From Flavobacteriales bacterium (GTDB taxonomy: Bacteria; Bacteroidota; Bacteroidia; NS11-12g; UBA9320): a DNA stretch of 64,000 nt. The position numbers and the translations under genes are program-made. Positions 17,285 to 26,064 of the stretch are shown here, piece by piece. Numbering within the stretch: position 1 is the first letter of the stretch; each line of letters begins with the position of its first letter. The notes under the pieces are model-generated. The model had not been told where the DNA came from. It saw only the letters and a list, made by a program, of their open reading frames with translations, and ran no database searches. The stretch lies in NCBI GenBank assembly GCA_020635355.1, contig JACJZW010000005.1:124001-188000 (forward strand). The letters are read 5' to 3'.

Positions 17285-17731
17285 TTATTTTTTCCCGTAA
17301 AACCAATTTGATCCAATGATCAAAGCAATCCAAAGGATAAAGTTGCATACTACAAATACAAGTTGAAATCTAAGGATGGAAAAAAATCTTGAGTCACCAG
17401 GGATCAAAGAAAAAAGAATTAAGTGTGTAGTATTGGTATGAACGATTCTGATAGTCAGCATAAAAACTGCTCCCCAAACAATCATTGCTAAAACAAGTGA
17501 AAAGAGACCTCTAGTTCGTAAACATTTCTTGAAAAAGGTGAAGTTCATTGCAAACCATCCAAGGATAACTCCAATCAACATTCCTTCAGGAGCCAACGAA
17601 AATGCATAAGCAATACCAATGCCTAGTACCAAGGGAACAATGAAATTGGTAATGCCTAGAAGAACAGCTAAAATTATCTGCCTGGGTAATCTGCACAGTT
17701 TGAAAGCAGCATTTCCACCATCACCACTCAT
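17285..17731 (-). CDS. small polytopic membrane protein of unknown function
   Basis: 148 residues from the ATG at 17731, which overlaps the end of the preceding DUF4468 gene by 11 nt; the frame is open for 21 nt more. Four hydrophobic segments are evident: ILAVLLGITNFIVPLVLGIG, LIGVILGWFAMNFTF, LVLAMIVWGAVFMLTI and LVFVVCNFILWIALIIG. No catalytic motif is visible. Coupling to the secreted DUF4468 protein suggests a shared envelope function that I cannot name. Confidence 0.6.
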   Translation of the reverse strand: MSGDGGNAAFKLCRLPRQIILAVLLGITNFIVPLVLGIGIAYAFSLAPEGMLIGVILGWFAMNFTFFKKCLRTRGLFSLVLAMIVWGAVFMLTIRIVHTNTTHLILFSLIPGDSRFFSILRFQLVFVVCNFILWIALIIGSNWFYGKK

Positions 17732-18272
17732 CCTTCTTCTCAGCCTCACCAACCTTCATGTAATTTTCCAAATTTTCGGTTAAATCATCAAAATACTGAG
17801 CGGTTTGGGTGATGTAGGACGTGAAGAGCTCTTTGTTGTAATTGGATTGGGTGGAATCAGACCATTTGCTCACATCATAATAGGATGGTTGCTCCCAACG
17901 GATGCGATCAATGATGTACCGGCACTTTCCCTCTTTGGCCTGGATGGTAATTTGATAGGCCACAAATCCTCCGGTATTCTGAAGGTTGCCTTTCTTATCC
18001 GGTGCCTGTAGTTTGAAGCGAGCCTTACCGGAAAACTCCCCCGTTGCCTTGTCCTGTGTTTTGAGAACGCCGGTTGGATTGACATAGAATTTGTTCACCC
18101 AGGCAATTCCCCGGTCGTACAGATCATCGGCCGACACACCACTTACGGTAATCACCTCTTTGTAGGATGCCATTCCGGTGTCAGGATCCAATGGAATTTC
18201 GTTATCCGGCAGGGTAAATGCCGAGAGAAGTACAAAGCCCAGAAGCGAAAAGGTCAGAAAAATGCGTGTCAT
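17721..18272 (-). CDS. secreted DUF4468 (TBP-like fold) protein
   Basis: 183 residues, signal peptide about residues 1-18. The DUF4468 pattern is visible: ITVSGVSADDLYDRGIAWVN, then FKLQAPDKKG, a strand pair (FVAYQITIQAKEGKCRYII) and W-rich IRWEQPSYYDVSKW. Such proteins are periplasmic or surface-exposed in Bacteroidota and have no assigned biochemical activity. It is translationally coupled to the membrane protein that follows. Confidence 0.75.
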   Translation of the reverse strand: MTRIFLTFSLLGFVLLSAFTLPDNEIPLDPDTGMASYKEVITVSGVSADDLYDRGIAWVNKFYVNPTGVLKTQDKATGEFSGKARFKLQAPDKKGNLQNTGGFVAYQITIQAKEGKCRYIIDRIRWEQPSYYDVSKWSDSTQSNYNKELFTSYITQTAQYFDDLTENLENYMKVGEAEKKDEW

Positions 18273-18374
18273 GATTCGTATTTTTAGGTGGTGAAATTAC
18301 CGGATTAACGATAAAACTTTCCACTCTATTCCGTCAAATTCCAAAACGTAAATCAATCCGCCCTCTATGCCCCT

Positions 18375-18382
18375 TATCTTTG
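18375..18382 (+). promoter_or_regulatory. TAnnTTTG box 4 nt before the GTG start at 18387
   Basis: TATCTTTG followed by TCCG and the start codon. No TTTG is present at -33 spacing. If it is a promoter -7 box, transcription would begin at or next to the start codon. Confidence 0.4.
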
Positions 18383-18386
18383 TCCG

Positions 18387-19037
18387 GTGAACTTTCTCGC
18401 GCATTACTACTTTGATCAACGGCCGGGTGAACCATACCACAACCTGGGTCTTCTCTTCCCGGATCTGTTTCGAAATTTTATCCGTGGTGGTCGGTTAAAG
18501 GTCAATGAACTAACCGCCGATTTTGAGGAAGGACACGCTCTGATCAACGGCTGCCTGCAGCATATTTCCAGCGACAAACTCTTTCACAACTGGGATGGCT
18601 TTCATGCCTTGATGGATCTGGTGACCTCGGATTTGCGTCAATCAGGTCACACCATTTCGAAGGACTGGTTTATTGCGCATATTCTTTCAGAACTTGTGAT
18701 TGATGAATACCTGGCGCGCACACATGAGCGGCTGGCTACTGAATTGTACACGGACTTCGAGCAGTTGGAATTAAACAAACTCCAGCAATTCTTTGAGGGT
18801 AATGAATTAGCTAACTTCGAACAGTTTGAGCGTGGTCTCGACCGCTTCATGGAAGTTCGCTACCTGGAGAAATATCAGGATAGCGCAAGTATTCTGTATG
18901 CCCTCGGCAGGATTTGTACGAAAGTGAACCTACCGGCGTTTACGGAACAGCAGCAGGTAGTTTTGGGTCACACCATTGATCGGCTGCTGGCAGAGATGCC
19001 CGTAAAACTGAATGAATTAAAAGCGTTGCTTGAATGA
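18387..19037 (+). CDS. acyl carrier protein phosphodiesterase-like protein (AcpH/DUF479)
   Basis: 216 residues, GTG start. Opens with the family signature MNFLAHYYF, then LGLLFPDLFR, HALINGCLQHISSD and HNWDGFHALMDLV. AcpH hydrolyses the 4'-phosphopantetheine arm from holo-ACP through an HD-like metal site; the scattered His/Asp of that site (FLAH, FPD, ISSDKLFHNWD, H.LSELVIDEYLA) are present. Its stop overlaps the start of the PorV/PorQ-like gene (ATGA). Confidence 0.82.
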   Translation: MNFLAHYYFDQRPGEPYHNLGLLFPDLFRNFIRGGRLKVNELTADFEEGHALINGCLQHISSDKLFHNWDGFHALMDLVTSDLRQSGHTISKDWFIAHILSELVIDEYLARTHERLATELYTDFEQLELNKLQQFFEGNELANFEQFERGLDRFMEVRYLEKYQDSASILYALGRICTKVNLPAFTEQQQVVLGHTIDRLLAEMPVKLNELKALLE

Positions 19038-20131
19038 ATGGATTGAAAACTTTTGGGCTGATGATGTTGGCGTTGGGCACCTCCACATGGGCGTGTGGCC
19101 AGAGCACTCCCAAATATTCCAATGAATTTCTATCGGTTGGTGTGGGCGGAAAGGCCTTCGGAATGTCCCATGCCGTGGTGGCTAGCGTAGACGATGTAAC
19201 CGCAGCCTACTGGAATCCGGCTGGTTTGGTAAACATCGAAGACAACATCCAGCTGTCCTACATGCACACGAATTACTTTGCCGGAATCGCCAATTACGAT
19301 TACGGTGGGCTGGCGTTCAAAGCCGGCGATAAAGGGGCGATGGGTGTTTCGTTTATCCGAATGGGGGTAGACGGTATTCCCAACACCCTGGATTTGTTCC
19401 GAAACGGTCAAATTGATTACGACCGAATCACCGAATTCTCGGCCGTTGATTACGGCTTCCTCTTCAGTTATGCTCAAAAGCTGGCGAAGGAAGGATTGAG
19501 TTTCGGTGGAAGCGCAAAAATCGTTCACCGAAAAGCAGGCCAATTTGCCAAATCCTGGGGTTTCGGGATTGATGCCGGCTTTCAGTACAAAACCACGAAC
19601 GATTGGAAATTTGCGGCCATGGCACGGGATGTAACCTCCACCTTCAACGCCTGGAGTTTCAACTTCACCGATGCAGAAAAGGAAGTACTCACACAAACCG
19701 GAAACGATATACCCAGGAACTCCCTCGAAATTACCTTGCCCAAAATCATCATTGGTGCGGCCAAACATCTCGATTTTGGCGATCGCATTTCACTGGATGC
19801 CGAATTGGATGTAGATATTTCCACCGATGGTAAACGCAACGTTCCAGTTAAAACCGATGTCTTTAGCATGGATCCACATCTGGGGATTCAGGCGGGATAC
19901 ATGAAGGTGGTTTACCTCCGAACGGGTATTGGTAGCTTTCAGCAGGTATATGACATCGATCAAAAAGAAAGCTGGACCTTTCAACCCAACATCGGACTTG
20001 GAGTAAACCTGGAAAAATTTGCGCTGGATTACGCCATGGCCAATGTTGGTCAGGTTGGCGTGGCCAATTATTCCCACGTATTCTCCATTCAGTTTAAGAT
20101 TAACTCCAAGGTAGACAGTGAGCCGGAATAA
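19034..20131 (+). CDS. PorV/PorQ family outer-membrane protein
   Basis: 365 residues with a signal peptide ending near AC GQ (about residue 19). The N-terminal block FLSVGVGGKAFGMSHAVVAS then VDDVTAAYWNPAGL is the hallmark of the FadL-like PorV/PorQ family; the rest is strand-rich barrel sequence ending in SIQFKI. PorV shuttles type IX secretion cargo to the attachment complex and PorQ is a related barrel; several paralogues per genome are usual, so a type IX role is not assured. Coupled by ATGA to the AcpH-like gene. Confidence 0.8.
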   Translation: MNGLKTFGLMMLALGTSTWACGQSTPKYSNEFLSVGVGGKAFGMSHAVVASVDDVTAAYWNPAGLVNIEDNIQLSYMHTNYFAGIANYDYGGLAFKAGDKGAMGVSFIRMGVDGIPNTLDLFRNGQIDYDRITEFSAVDYGFLFSYAQKLAKEGLSFGGSAKIVHRKAGQFAKSWGFGIDAGFQYKTTNDWKFAAMARDVTSTFNAWSFNFTDAEKEVLTQTGNDIPRNSLEITLPKIIIGAAKHLDFGDRISLDAELDVDISTDGKRNVPVKTDVFSMDPHLGIQAGYMKVVYLRTGIGSFQQVYDIDQKESWTFQPNIGLGVNLEKFALDYAMANVGQVGVANYSHVFSIQFKINSKVDSEPE

Positions 20132-20158
20132 ACGCTGTACCTTGCACACGTGGATCAA

Positions 20159-21001
20159 ATGAAAACTGCTGTTATTGGAGCCGGAGTCATGGGAGCTGGC
20201 ATTGCTCAGGTATTTGCCCAAGCCGGTCATTCGGTTATTCTCTATGATGTAAACCCCGATAGTGTTCACAAGGCGCTCGGACTCATTGAGAAAAACCTCA
20301 ATAAAGGAATTGAATTGGGAAAGGTATCTGTGGAAGACAAGTCGGCATGTCTGTCGAACATCTCCACCACAGATTCTCTCATCTCCATTCAAGCCGATCT
20401 GATTATTGAAGCGATCGTGGAACGGCTGGACGTCAAGGTGGAGCTGTTCAAAACCCTGGCGGCCAACAATGCCCCGGATTGCATCCTGGCCACCAACACC
20501 TCATCCATTCCCATCACTCAAATTGCTGCGGCCATTCCCAACCCGGAACGCGTAGTGGGCATCCACTTCTTCAATCCGGCTCACCTGATGAAACTGGTGG
20601 AGATTGTGAGTGGAGCGCATACCAACGACAGCGTAGCTCAACGCGCCTACGATTTTGCCGCCAAATTGGGTAAAACACCCATCATGGCGAAAGATGCACC
20701 CGGCTTTATCGTGAATCGGGTGGCCCGACATTATTATGTGGAGGGTCTAAAAACACTGGAAGAGAAGGTAGCCAATTTTGATGCCATTGATCGGTTGTTG
20801 GAAAGCAGCGGTTTTCGCATGGGCCCATTCCGACTCATGGATTTGATTGGCGTTGAAACCAATTTTTCGGTGACAGAATCCATGTACAACCTGTTTTATC
20901 AGGACGGAAAATTCCGACCCAGTCGGATTCAAAAGCAAAAGGTGGATGCCGGTCACTTTGGTCGGAAAACCGGAAAAGGATTTTATACCTACAACACGTG
21001 A
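20159..21001 (+). CDS. 3-hydroxyacyl-CoA (3-hydroxybutyryl-CoA) dehydrogenase
   Basis: 280 residues from ATG 20159 (an in-frame GTG lies 9 nt earlier). Oxidises (S)-3-hydroxyacyl-CoA with NAD+. The Rossmann motif GAGVMG is at 7-12, ATNTSS at 111-116, and the catalytic His136 lies in GIHFFNPAHLMKLVEIV; the C-terminal domain FRMGPFRLMDLIG and RKTGKGFYTY is complete. The short single-domain length fits Hbd/PaaH rather than the fused FadB type. Stop overlaps the next start (GTGA). Confidence 0.92.
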   Translation: MKTAVIGAGVMGAGIAQVFAQAGHSVILYDVNPDSVHKALGLIEKNLNKGIELGKVSVEDKSACLSNISTTDSLISIQADLIIEAIVERLDVKVELFKTLAANNAPDCILATNTSSIPITQIAAAIPNPERVVGIHFFNPAHLMKLVEIVSGAHTNDSVAQRAYDFAAKLGKTPIMAKDAPGFIVNRVARHYYVEGLKTLEEKVANFDAIDRLLESSGFRMGPFRLMDLIGVETNFSVTESMYNLFYQDGKFRPSRIQKQKVDAGHFGRKTGKGFYTYNT

Positions 21002-21450
21002 GATTCCTTTCATTGATCGTTTTCACTGGGTTGGTTGCATCGTCGTGTAACGATAACAGCACCACTACCAACCGACCATTTATCCCTAATGTGCCGGTTA
21101 ACATCACCATAAATACGGATCTTCCATCGTACTATCATCTTCAAACTCCGGGGAACTACGCTCTGGTGAATGGCGGGAGTCGGGGTATTTTTTTGGTGCA
21201 CAATTTTGATGATGTCTTTTACGCCGTTGAACGAACGTGTACATATCACCCAGACGACAGCTGCGCCTTTGTGCAGATAGATTCCGGCAACATTCAACTC
21301 AAATGCGGAACCTTCGTTGATGGAAAATACGAGGCCTGTTGTGCCAGTAAATACGCCTTTGAGGGCACCGTTTTGCAGGGACCGTCTGTGTGGGCATTGA
21401 AACAATACAACGTTTTTGAGAATGGGAACCTGATCACCATCCGCAATTGA
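20998..21450 (+). CDS. Rieske-like lipoprotein lacking a canonical cluster motif
   Basis: 150 residues, GTG start overlapping the previous stop; lipoprotein signal ending SSC (Cys17). The C-terminal half follows the Rieske layout: RTCTYHPDDSC, then a strand pair, LKCGTF, EACCASKYAF, G.VLQGPSVWALKQY. The two ligand pairs C-x-H and C-x-x-H are not intact: the second loop is CCAS with no His. The fold may be kept with no [2Fe-2S] cluster, or with Cys residues in disulfides. The location is the cell envelope. Confidence 0.6.
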   Translation: MRFLSLIVFTGLVASSCNDNSTTTNRPFIPNVPVNITINTDLPSYYHLQTPGNYALVNGGSRGIFLVHNFDDVFYAVERTCTYHPDDSCAFVQIDSGNIQLKCGTFVDGKYEACCASKYAFEGTVLQGPSVWALKQYNVFENGNLITIRN

Positions 21451-21537
21451 GTTCACCGTTTCCTGACCAAATCCCGACGAATTGACCCTTGTTCCAAACG
21501 GTGTGCAACTTTAATTGCACCTTCACGTTTTAACACC

Positions 21538-24015
21538 GTGCGATACCAAATAACCATCTGCCTCCTGTTGCTTTCATGTTCGCTTTGGGCGCAGGATTTT
21601 AGTCTGGTTCGAGGGTATGTGTACGATGAAAATAACATCCCGCTTCCGGGAGTCGAAATCCGCGTTACCAACACCAGTTTGGGGACCATCACCAATGAAG
21701 ATGGGCAGTATGAACTGCGTTTGGAACATGGTCTCAACCGGATTACGTTTTCCTTCATCGGTTATGAAACCATTCAACGCGACATCGTGGTGGAGAAAGA
21801 CATGGTTCAGAATATTTGGCTAAAGCCCGATGAAAATACCTTTCAAACCGTGGAGATTACCCGGAAGAAGAAGGACATTTCCAACTGGGTGATTAAACAG
21901 GTTATTGAACATCGGGACTCCATTCAAAATCTCTATCACAGCCATAAATGCCAGGTGTACATCAAATCGGTGGAAGTGGAAGAATATCAGGGAAAGGAAA
22001 AAAAGGACGATGACGATATCCCCGGTGAAGCTGATTTTGATCGGTTTGAAAAAGACGAGAATCCTCAACCCTCGGACTCCGGCAAGGTTCCCAATATGAA
22101 CTTGTACGAATGCCAGCTCATACGTCATTATCAAAAACCATCCGACATCAAGGAACAACGTTTGGCCGTTAAAAAGTACGGCGATCAAAGCTCTCTGTTT
22201 TACAAGAGCACGACGGAAGGAGAATTTGATCTCTATCAAAATCTGATTCACGTCCGAAGTCTTGGTCAAAATGCCCTGGTTTCTCCGTTCAGCACCGGAG
22301 CCTTTTTGGCGTATAAGTTTAAACTCCGGATGATCTATCACGATGAAACGGGCAAGAAAATATATGTGATTGGCGTGGTTCCCCGCAAGCTGGGCAACGC
22401 CTTATTCAAAGGAGAGGTAGAAATAGAAAGCGGCTCATGGACCCTCAGGTCGGTAGACCTGGAAGTGCCTAAAACGGCGTTGGTATTGTATGATGAATTT
22501 CGCTTCCATCAGGACTTTGCCGAGATTGATGGCCGGCACATGATGAGCGGTCAGTCCTTCAACTGGAAGTTTAAAAACGGCAAGTCCAACACCGAGGGCT
22601 ATTGCAAGGTTCAGTACAAGCAGCACGTCCTGGATACCGTCTATTCGCCGAAATTTTTCAATGCCGAACTGCGAGTTACTGAGAAGGAGGCCTACGAGAA
22701 AGACACCTCGTTTTGGATGAACATCCGTCCTGAGCCGTTGTCGGTTTCCGAACAGCGATTTGTGCGCTATCGCGACAGCCTCCATCACCTGTACACCTCG
22801 AAGGAATTTTTGGACTCGATTGACTCGTTGTACAATCGGGTTACCTTTCTCAAATTGGCTTGGAATGGTCAGGGGTACATCAACCGGCAACGAAAGGAGA
22901 ACATTGAATTCTCTCCATTGATTTCCGTGTTGGATCCCGTTGCTATTGGTGGTTGGCGGGTGCGCTATGATTTCTCGTATTACCGAAAATTTGTCAATCG
23001 GAAGAGCATTTACATCGCTCCATTTTTCAACTATGGATTTAAAAATAAGGATGTCAAGGGCAGCCTGTATGTGGAGTATCTGTTCAATCCGCTCAAGCGG
23101 AGTGAGGTGTCTCTAAGTGTGGGGAGGTACTTTGATTTTGTGAATCCATATGCACCTATCCTCAACATCATCCGGCGCGATAACTTTTTCGAAAAGAATT
23201 ACATCTCTGCGGATTTGCGAACCGAACTGGTGAATGGTTTATACATCGGCACCTTCGTGAATTTTGAACAGCGCAACAGCTTAAATGACTTTCAGTTTGC
23301 GGCCTTGGGCGATACGCTGTTTGAGGACAATAACCCCATCGACTTTGATGAACACAACGCTCTGCGCACCAGTGTTTACCTGAGCTATACACCGCACCAA
23401 CTCTACTTAAAGGAACCGTACGAAAAGATCATTCTGGGATCCCGGTATCCAACCTTTACCCTTAGTGTGCAAAAGGCATGGAACAACATACTCAACAGTA
23501 AGATCAAGTTCAGTTACGGAGAATTTGCGATTTCTCAAAAATTCAATGTGGGCATATTTGGCACCAGTCAATATCGGTTTAACATGGGTCAGTTTTTTGA
23601 CACCACCTCCCTGCGGGTGATGGATTACCGGTATCAGCGAGCCGGTGATCCGGTGTTTTTTACACCACCCATGTACACCTATCAGTTATTGGATTCCACC
23701 TTTCCAACCTTCCGGTTGTTTTTCGAAGGACACTATGTGCATCAGTTCAACGGCTTCTTGATGAATCGGATTCCATTACTGAAAAAGACCAATATCAAGG
23801 CTTCGGCCGGAGCAGGATTCCTGTATGCCCCGGAACGAAATTATCAGTACACCGAACTGTTTGTGGGGCTTAACCGAATTCTCAAGATTGGAAAAGAGCG
23901 CCTGCGGTTGGGGACGTATTATACCGTGGCTCAGAGCAATCACTTTGGTTTCCGGAGCATGTTCAAGGTTTCCTTTGAGTTCTACAACCGCACCAAAAAC
24001 ACGTGGACATTCTAA
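21538..24015 (+). CDS. DUF5686 outer-membrane barrel with carboxypeptidase-regulatory-like domain
   Basis: 825 residues from GTG 21538; signal peptide ends at LWAQ (about residue 19). Residues 24-95 are a CarboxypepD_reg-like beta sandwich (VRGYVYDENNIPLPGVEI, TNTSLGTITNEDGQYEL, GYETI). The rest fits DUF5686: a periplasmic part with WVIKQVIEHRDS and, after about residue 440, an aromatic strand-rich barrel ending RTKNTWTF with a terminal Phe typical of outer-membrane insertion. Function unknown; the family is widespread in Bacteroidota. It is followed by the rimP promoter and leader. Confidence 0.82.
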   Translation: MRYQITICLLLLSCSLWAQDFSLVRGYVYDENNIPLPGVEIRVTNTSLGTITNEDGQYELRLEHGLNRITFSFIGYETIQRDIVVEKDMVQNIWLKPDENTFQTVEITRKKKDISNWVIKQVIEHRDSIQNLYHSHKCQVYIKSVEVEEYQGKEKKDDDDIPGEADFDRFEKDENPQPSDSGKVPNMNLYECQLIRHYQKPSDIKEQRLAVKKYGDQSSLFYKSTTEGEFDLYQNLIHVRSLGQNALVSPFSTGAFLAYKFKLRMIYHDETGKKIYVIGVVPRKLGNALFKGEVEIESGSWTLRSVDLEVPKTALVLYDEFRFHQDFAEIDGRHMMSGQSFNWKFKNGKSNTEGYCKVQYKQHVLDTVYSPKFFNAELRVTEKEAYEKDTSFWMNIRPEPLSVSEQRFVRYRDSLHHLYTSKEFLDSIDSLYNRVTFLKLAWNGQGYINRQRKENIEFSPLISVLDPVAIGGWRVRYDFSYYRKFVNRKSIYIAPFFNYGFKNKDVKGSLYVEYLFNPLKRSEVSLSVGRYFDFVNPYAPILNIIRRDNFFEKNYISADLRTELVNGLYIGTFVNFEQRNSLNDFQFAALGDTLFEDNNPIDFDEHNALRTSVYLSYTPHQLYLKEPYEKIILGSRYPTFTLSVQKAWNNILNSKIKFSYGEFAISQKFNVGIFGTSQYRFNMGQFFDTTSLRVMDYRYQRAGDPVFFTPPMYTYQLLDSTFPTFRLFFEGHYVHQFNGFLMNRIPLLKKTNIKASAGAGFLYAPERNYQYTELFVGLNRILKIGKERLRLGTYYTVAQSNHFGFRSMFKVSFEFYNRTKNTWTF

Positions 24016-24081
24016 GCTGAAGTCCGATGGATTGGTTGTGGGTGTTGTGCTGAAATGAAAAGTAAGAATCCCTCCCTACCC

Positions 24082-24112
24082 TTTGTATTTCCTATATTTT
24101 AGTATACTTTTG
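24082..24112 (+). promoter_or_regulatory. consensus Bacteroidota promoter of the rimP-nusA-infB operon
   Basis: TTTG (24082-24085), a 19-nt spacer, then TACTTTTG (24105-24112): an exact match to TTTG-N19-TAnnTTTG. The predicted start of transcription is about 24117-24120, giving a leader of roughly 60 nt before the rimP ATG. Confidence 0.8.
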
Positions 24113-24135
24113 CCGCCTGTTTGACAGCGTGATAC

Positions 24136-24159
24136 GGGGGAATGCAATTCCCCCTTTTT
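24136..24159 (+). terminator. intrinsic terminator in the rimP leader
   Basis: Perfect 8-bp stem GGGGGAAT (24136-24143) / ATTCCCCC (24147-24154), loop GCA, followed by TTTTT (24155-24159). It lies downstream of the operon promoter and ends 18 nt before the rimP start, so it should act on rimP-nusA-infB transcription itself rather than simply ending the upstream gene. Confidence 0.8.
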
Positions 24160-24177
24160 GTTGGACGATATTTTGAA

Positions 24178-24681
24178 ATGGAACTGATTAATCGGGTTCG
24201 AAGCCTTGTTGAGGAGGAATTAGCCGGAAGCGAGTACTTCCTGGTTGATGTGCTGGGAGGAGGAAACAGCCGTAAGATCAGTGTATTGGTGGACGGTGAT
24301 GAGGGCATGAGCATTCAGGCTTGTGCGCGAATCAGTCGAAACTTGTCTGAGATCATTGACGATGAATCGTTTGAATCGGATGCCTTCATACTCGAAATAT
24401 CCAGTCCCGGAGCCGATCGGCCTTTGAGTCATCCCCGGCAGTACAACAAACACATTGGCAGAGACCTGATCATCCGAACCTTGAACGGTGAGGAATGGCT
24501 GGGTAAGCTGGAGGAAGTAATGGATGATAACATCCGATTGGTGACTCCAAAAGGAAAGAAAGGTAAACCGGGAAAGTCCGGTAAAAAGGATAAAAACAAT
24601 GAACCGCGAAATGTAGATGGTGAACTGGTGCTGTCAATGAACAGCATTGAACAGGCCACCGTTGTCATTTCCTTTAAATAA
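24178..24681 (+). CDS. rimP: ribosome maturation factor RimP
   Basis: 30S assembly factor. 167 residues from ATG 24178. An in-frame ATG at 24142 is rejected because it lies inside the terminator stem and adds non-homologous residues. The family motif VDVLGGGNSRKISVLVDGDEG and the SSPGADRPL block (about residues 75-85) are present. A Lys/Gly-rich insert (GKKGKPGKSGKKDK) sits in the C-terminal domain. First gene of the conserved rimP-nusA-infB operon, 7 bp before nusA. Confidence 0.95.
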   Translation: MELINRVRSLVEEELAGSEYFLVDVLGGGNSRKISVLVDGDEGMSIQACARISRNLSEIIDDESFESDAFILEISSPGADRPLSHPRQYNKHIGRDLIIRTLNGEEWLGKLEEVMDDNIRLVTPKGKKGKPGKSGKKDKNNEPRNVDGELVLSMNSIEQATVVISFK

Positions 24682-24688
24682 GTGCGAT

Positions 24689-25924
24689 ATGAGTTTAGGA
24701 CTTGTAGAATCGTTCTCGGAATTCAAGGAATTCAAAAACATCGACCGCGCCACCATGATGCGCGTGATGGAAGACGTTTTCAGAAGCATGCTTCGACGTA
24801 AGTATGGTGATGACTCCAATTTTGACATCATCATCAACACGGAACACGGGGATCTCGAGATTTTCCGTAACCGTAAAATTGTTGACATTGACGAGGTAGA
24901 AGACCCGAATCAGGAGATCGACATCAACGAGGCAAAAGGTCTGGAAGAAGACTATGAGATTGGTGAGGATGCCATCGAAGAAATCAAGCTGCTTGATTTC
25001 GGACGTCGCGCCATCCTTGCTGCTCGTCAAACCTTGCTTTCGCGAATTCTTGAATTGGAAAAAGACGAACTTTTCCGTAAGTACAAGGATCGTGTTGGTG
25101 AAATTATCGCCGGTGAGGTATACCAGATCTGGAAGCGTGAGTTGATGATTTTGGACGATGAGGGCAATGAACTGATCCTTCCTAAAACGGAGATGATTGG
25201 TCGTGACTTCTTTAAAAAAGGAGACAGCATCCGCGCCGTTGTTTTGCGTGTTGAAATGCAGAATAACAACCCGCGCATCATTCTGTCCCGTACGGCTCCA
25301 ATCTTCCTCGAGCGTTTGTTTGAACTGGAAGTACCGGAAATTCTCGACGGTTTGATTACCATTAAAAATGTGGTACGTGAGCCGGGTGAGCGCGCCAAAG
25401 TAGCCGTTGAAAGTTACGATGACCGGATTGATCCGGTTGGTGCATGTGTGGGGATGAAAGGTTCCCGTATTCACGGCATCGTTCGCGAACTTCGAAACGA
25501 GAACATTGATGTCATTAATTACACTACCAATGTACCACTGTATATACAGCGCGCATTGAGCCCCGCCAAGGTTTCCTCCATCCAGATCGATGAGGAAGAA
25601 AAACGTGCGGATGTATATTTGCCCAGCGATCAGGTTTCACTGGCCATCGGTAAAGGCGGTTTTAACATTAAACTCGCCGGCCGGTTGGTTGGATACAACA
25701 TCGATGTGTACCGTGAAAATGTGGATGAGGAAGATGTTGACGTGGACTTGGACGAGTTTACCGATGAGATTGATGAATGGATCATCGATGAACTGAAGGC
25801 AATTGGTCTTGATACCGCCAAAAGTGTGTTGGATACCAGCAATGAAGACCTGGTACGCCGAACCGAACTGGAAGAAGAGACCATCATTGAGATCAAAAAG
25901 ATCTTTGAAGCTGAATTTGAGTGA
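24689..25924 (+). CDS. nusA: transcription termination/antitermination factor NusA
   Basis: 411 residues from ATG 24689. The N-terminal RNA-polymerase-binding domain (about 1-130), S1 domain (about 135-200) and two KH domains (GACVGMKGSRIHGIVREL and LAIGKGGFNIKLAGRL) are in order. The C-terminus is short, with acidic DVDVDLDEF then a helix-hairpin-helix-like ending, and lacks the duplicated AR domains of E. coli, as in other Bacteroidota. It modulates pausing and termination, which makes the leader terminator upstream a plausible target of its own product. Confidence 0.96.
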   Translation: MSLGLVESFSEFKEFKNIDRATMMRVMEDVFRSMLRRKYGDDSNFDIIINTEHGDLEIFRNRKIVDIDEVEDPNQEIDINEAKGLEEDYEIGEDAIEEIKLLDFGRRAILAARQTLLSRILELEKDELFRKYKDRVGEIIAGEVYQIWKRELMILDDEGNELILPKTEMIGRDFFKKGDSIRAVVLRVEMQNNNPRIILSRTAPIFLERLFELEVPEILDGLITIKNVVREPGERAKVAVESYDDRIDPVGACVGMKGSRIHGIVRELRNENIDVINYTTNVPLYIQRALSPAKVSSIQIDEEEKRADVYLPSDQVSLAIGKGGFNIKLAGRLVGYNIDVYRENVDEEDVDVDLDEFTDEIDEWIIDELKAIGLDTAKSVLDTSNEDLVRRTELEEETIIEIKKIFEAEFE

Positions 25925-26064
25925 TTGGATTCACTTCACATAGATAATTGATATGCGGAAAGGCAAAATCGATTGGGAATCATGAACTGACAGGACAAGT
26001 ATACATATTGGCCGGTTCGTGTTTTCAAGTCGTTTTACGTCTGCCCAAAATTGGATAGCAATAC

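Noticed and set aside
24142..24177. Upstream ATG as the rimP start
   Set aside because: It lies inside the terminator stem and adds residues not shared with RimP; ATG 24178 fits the family.
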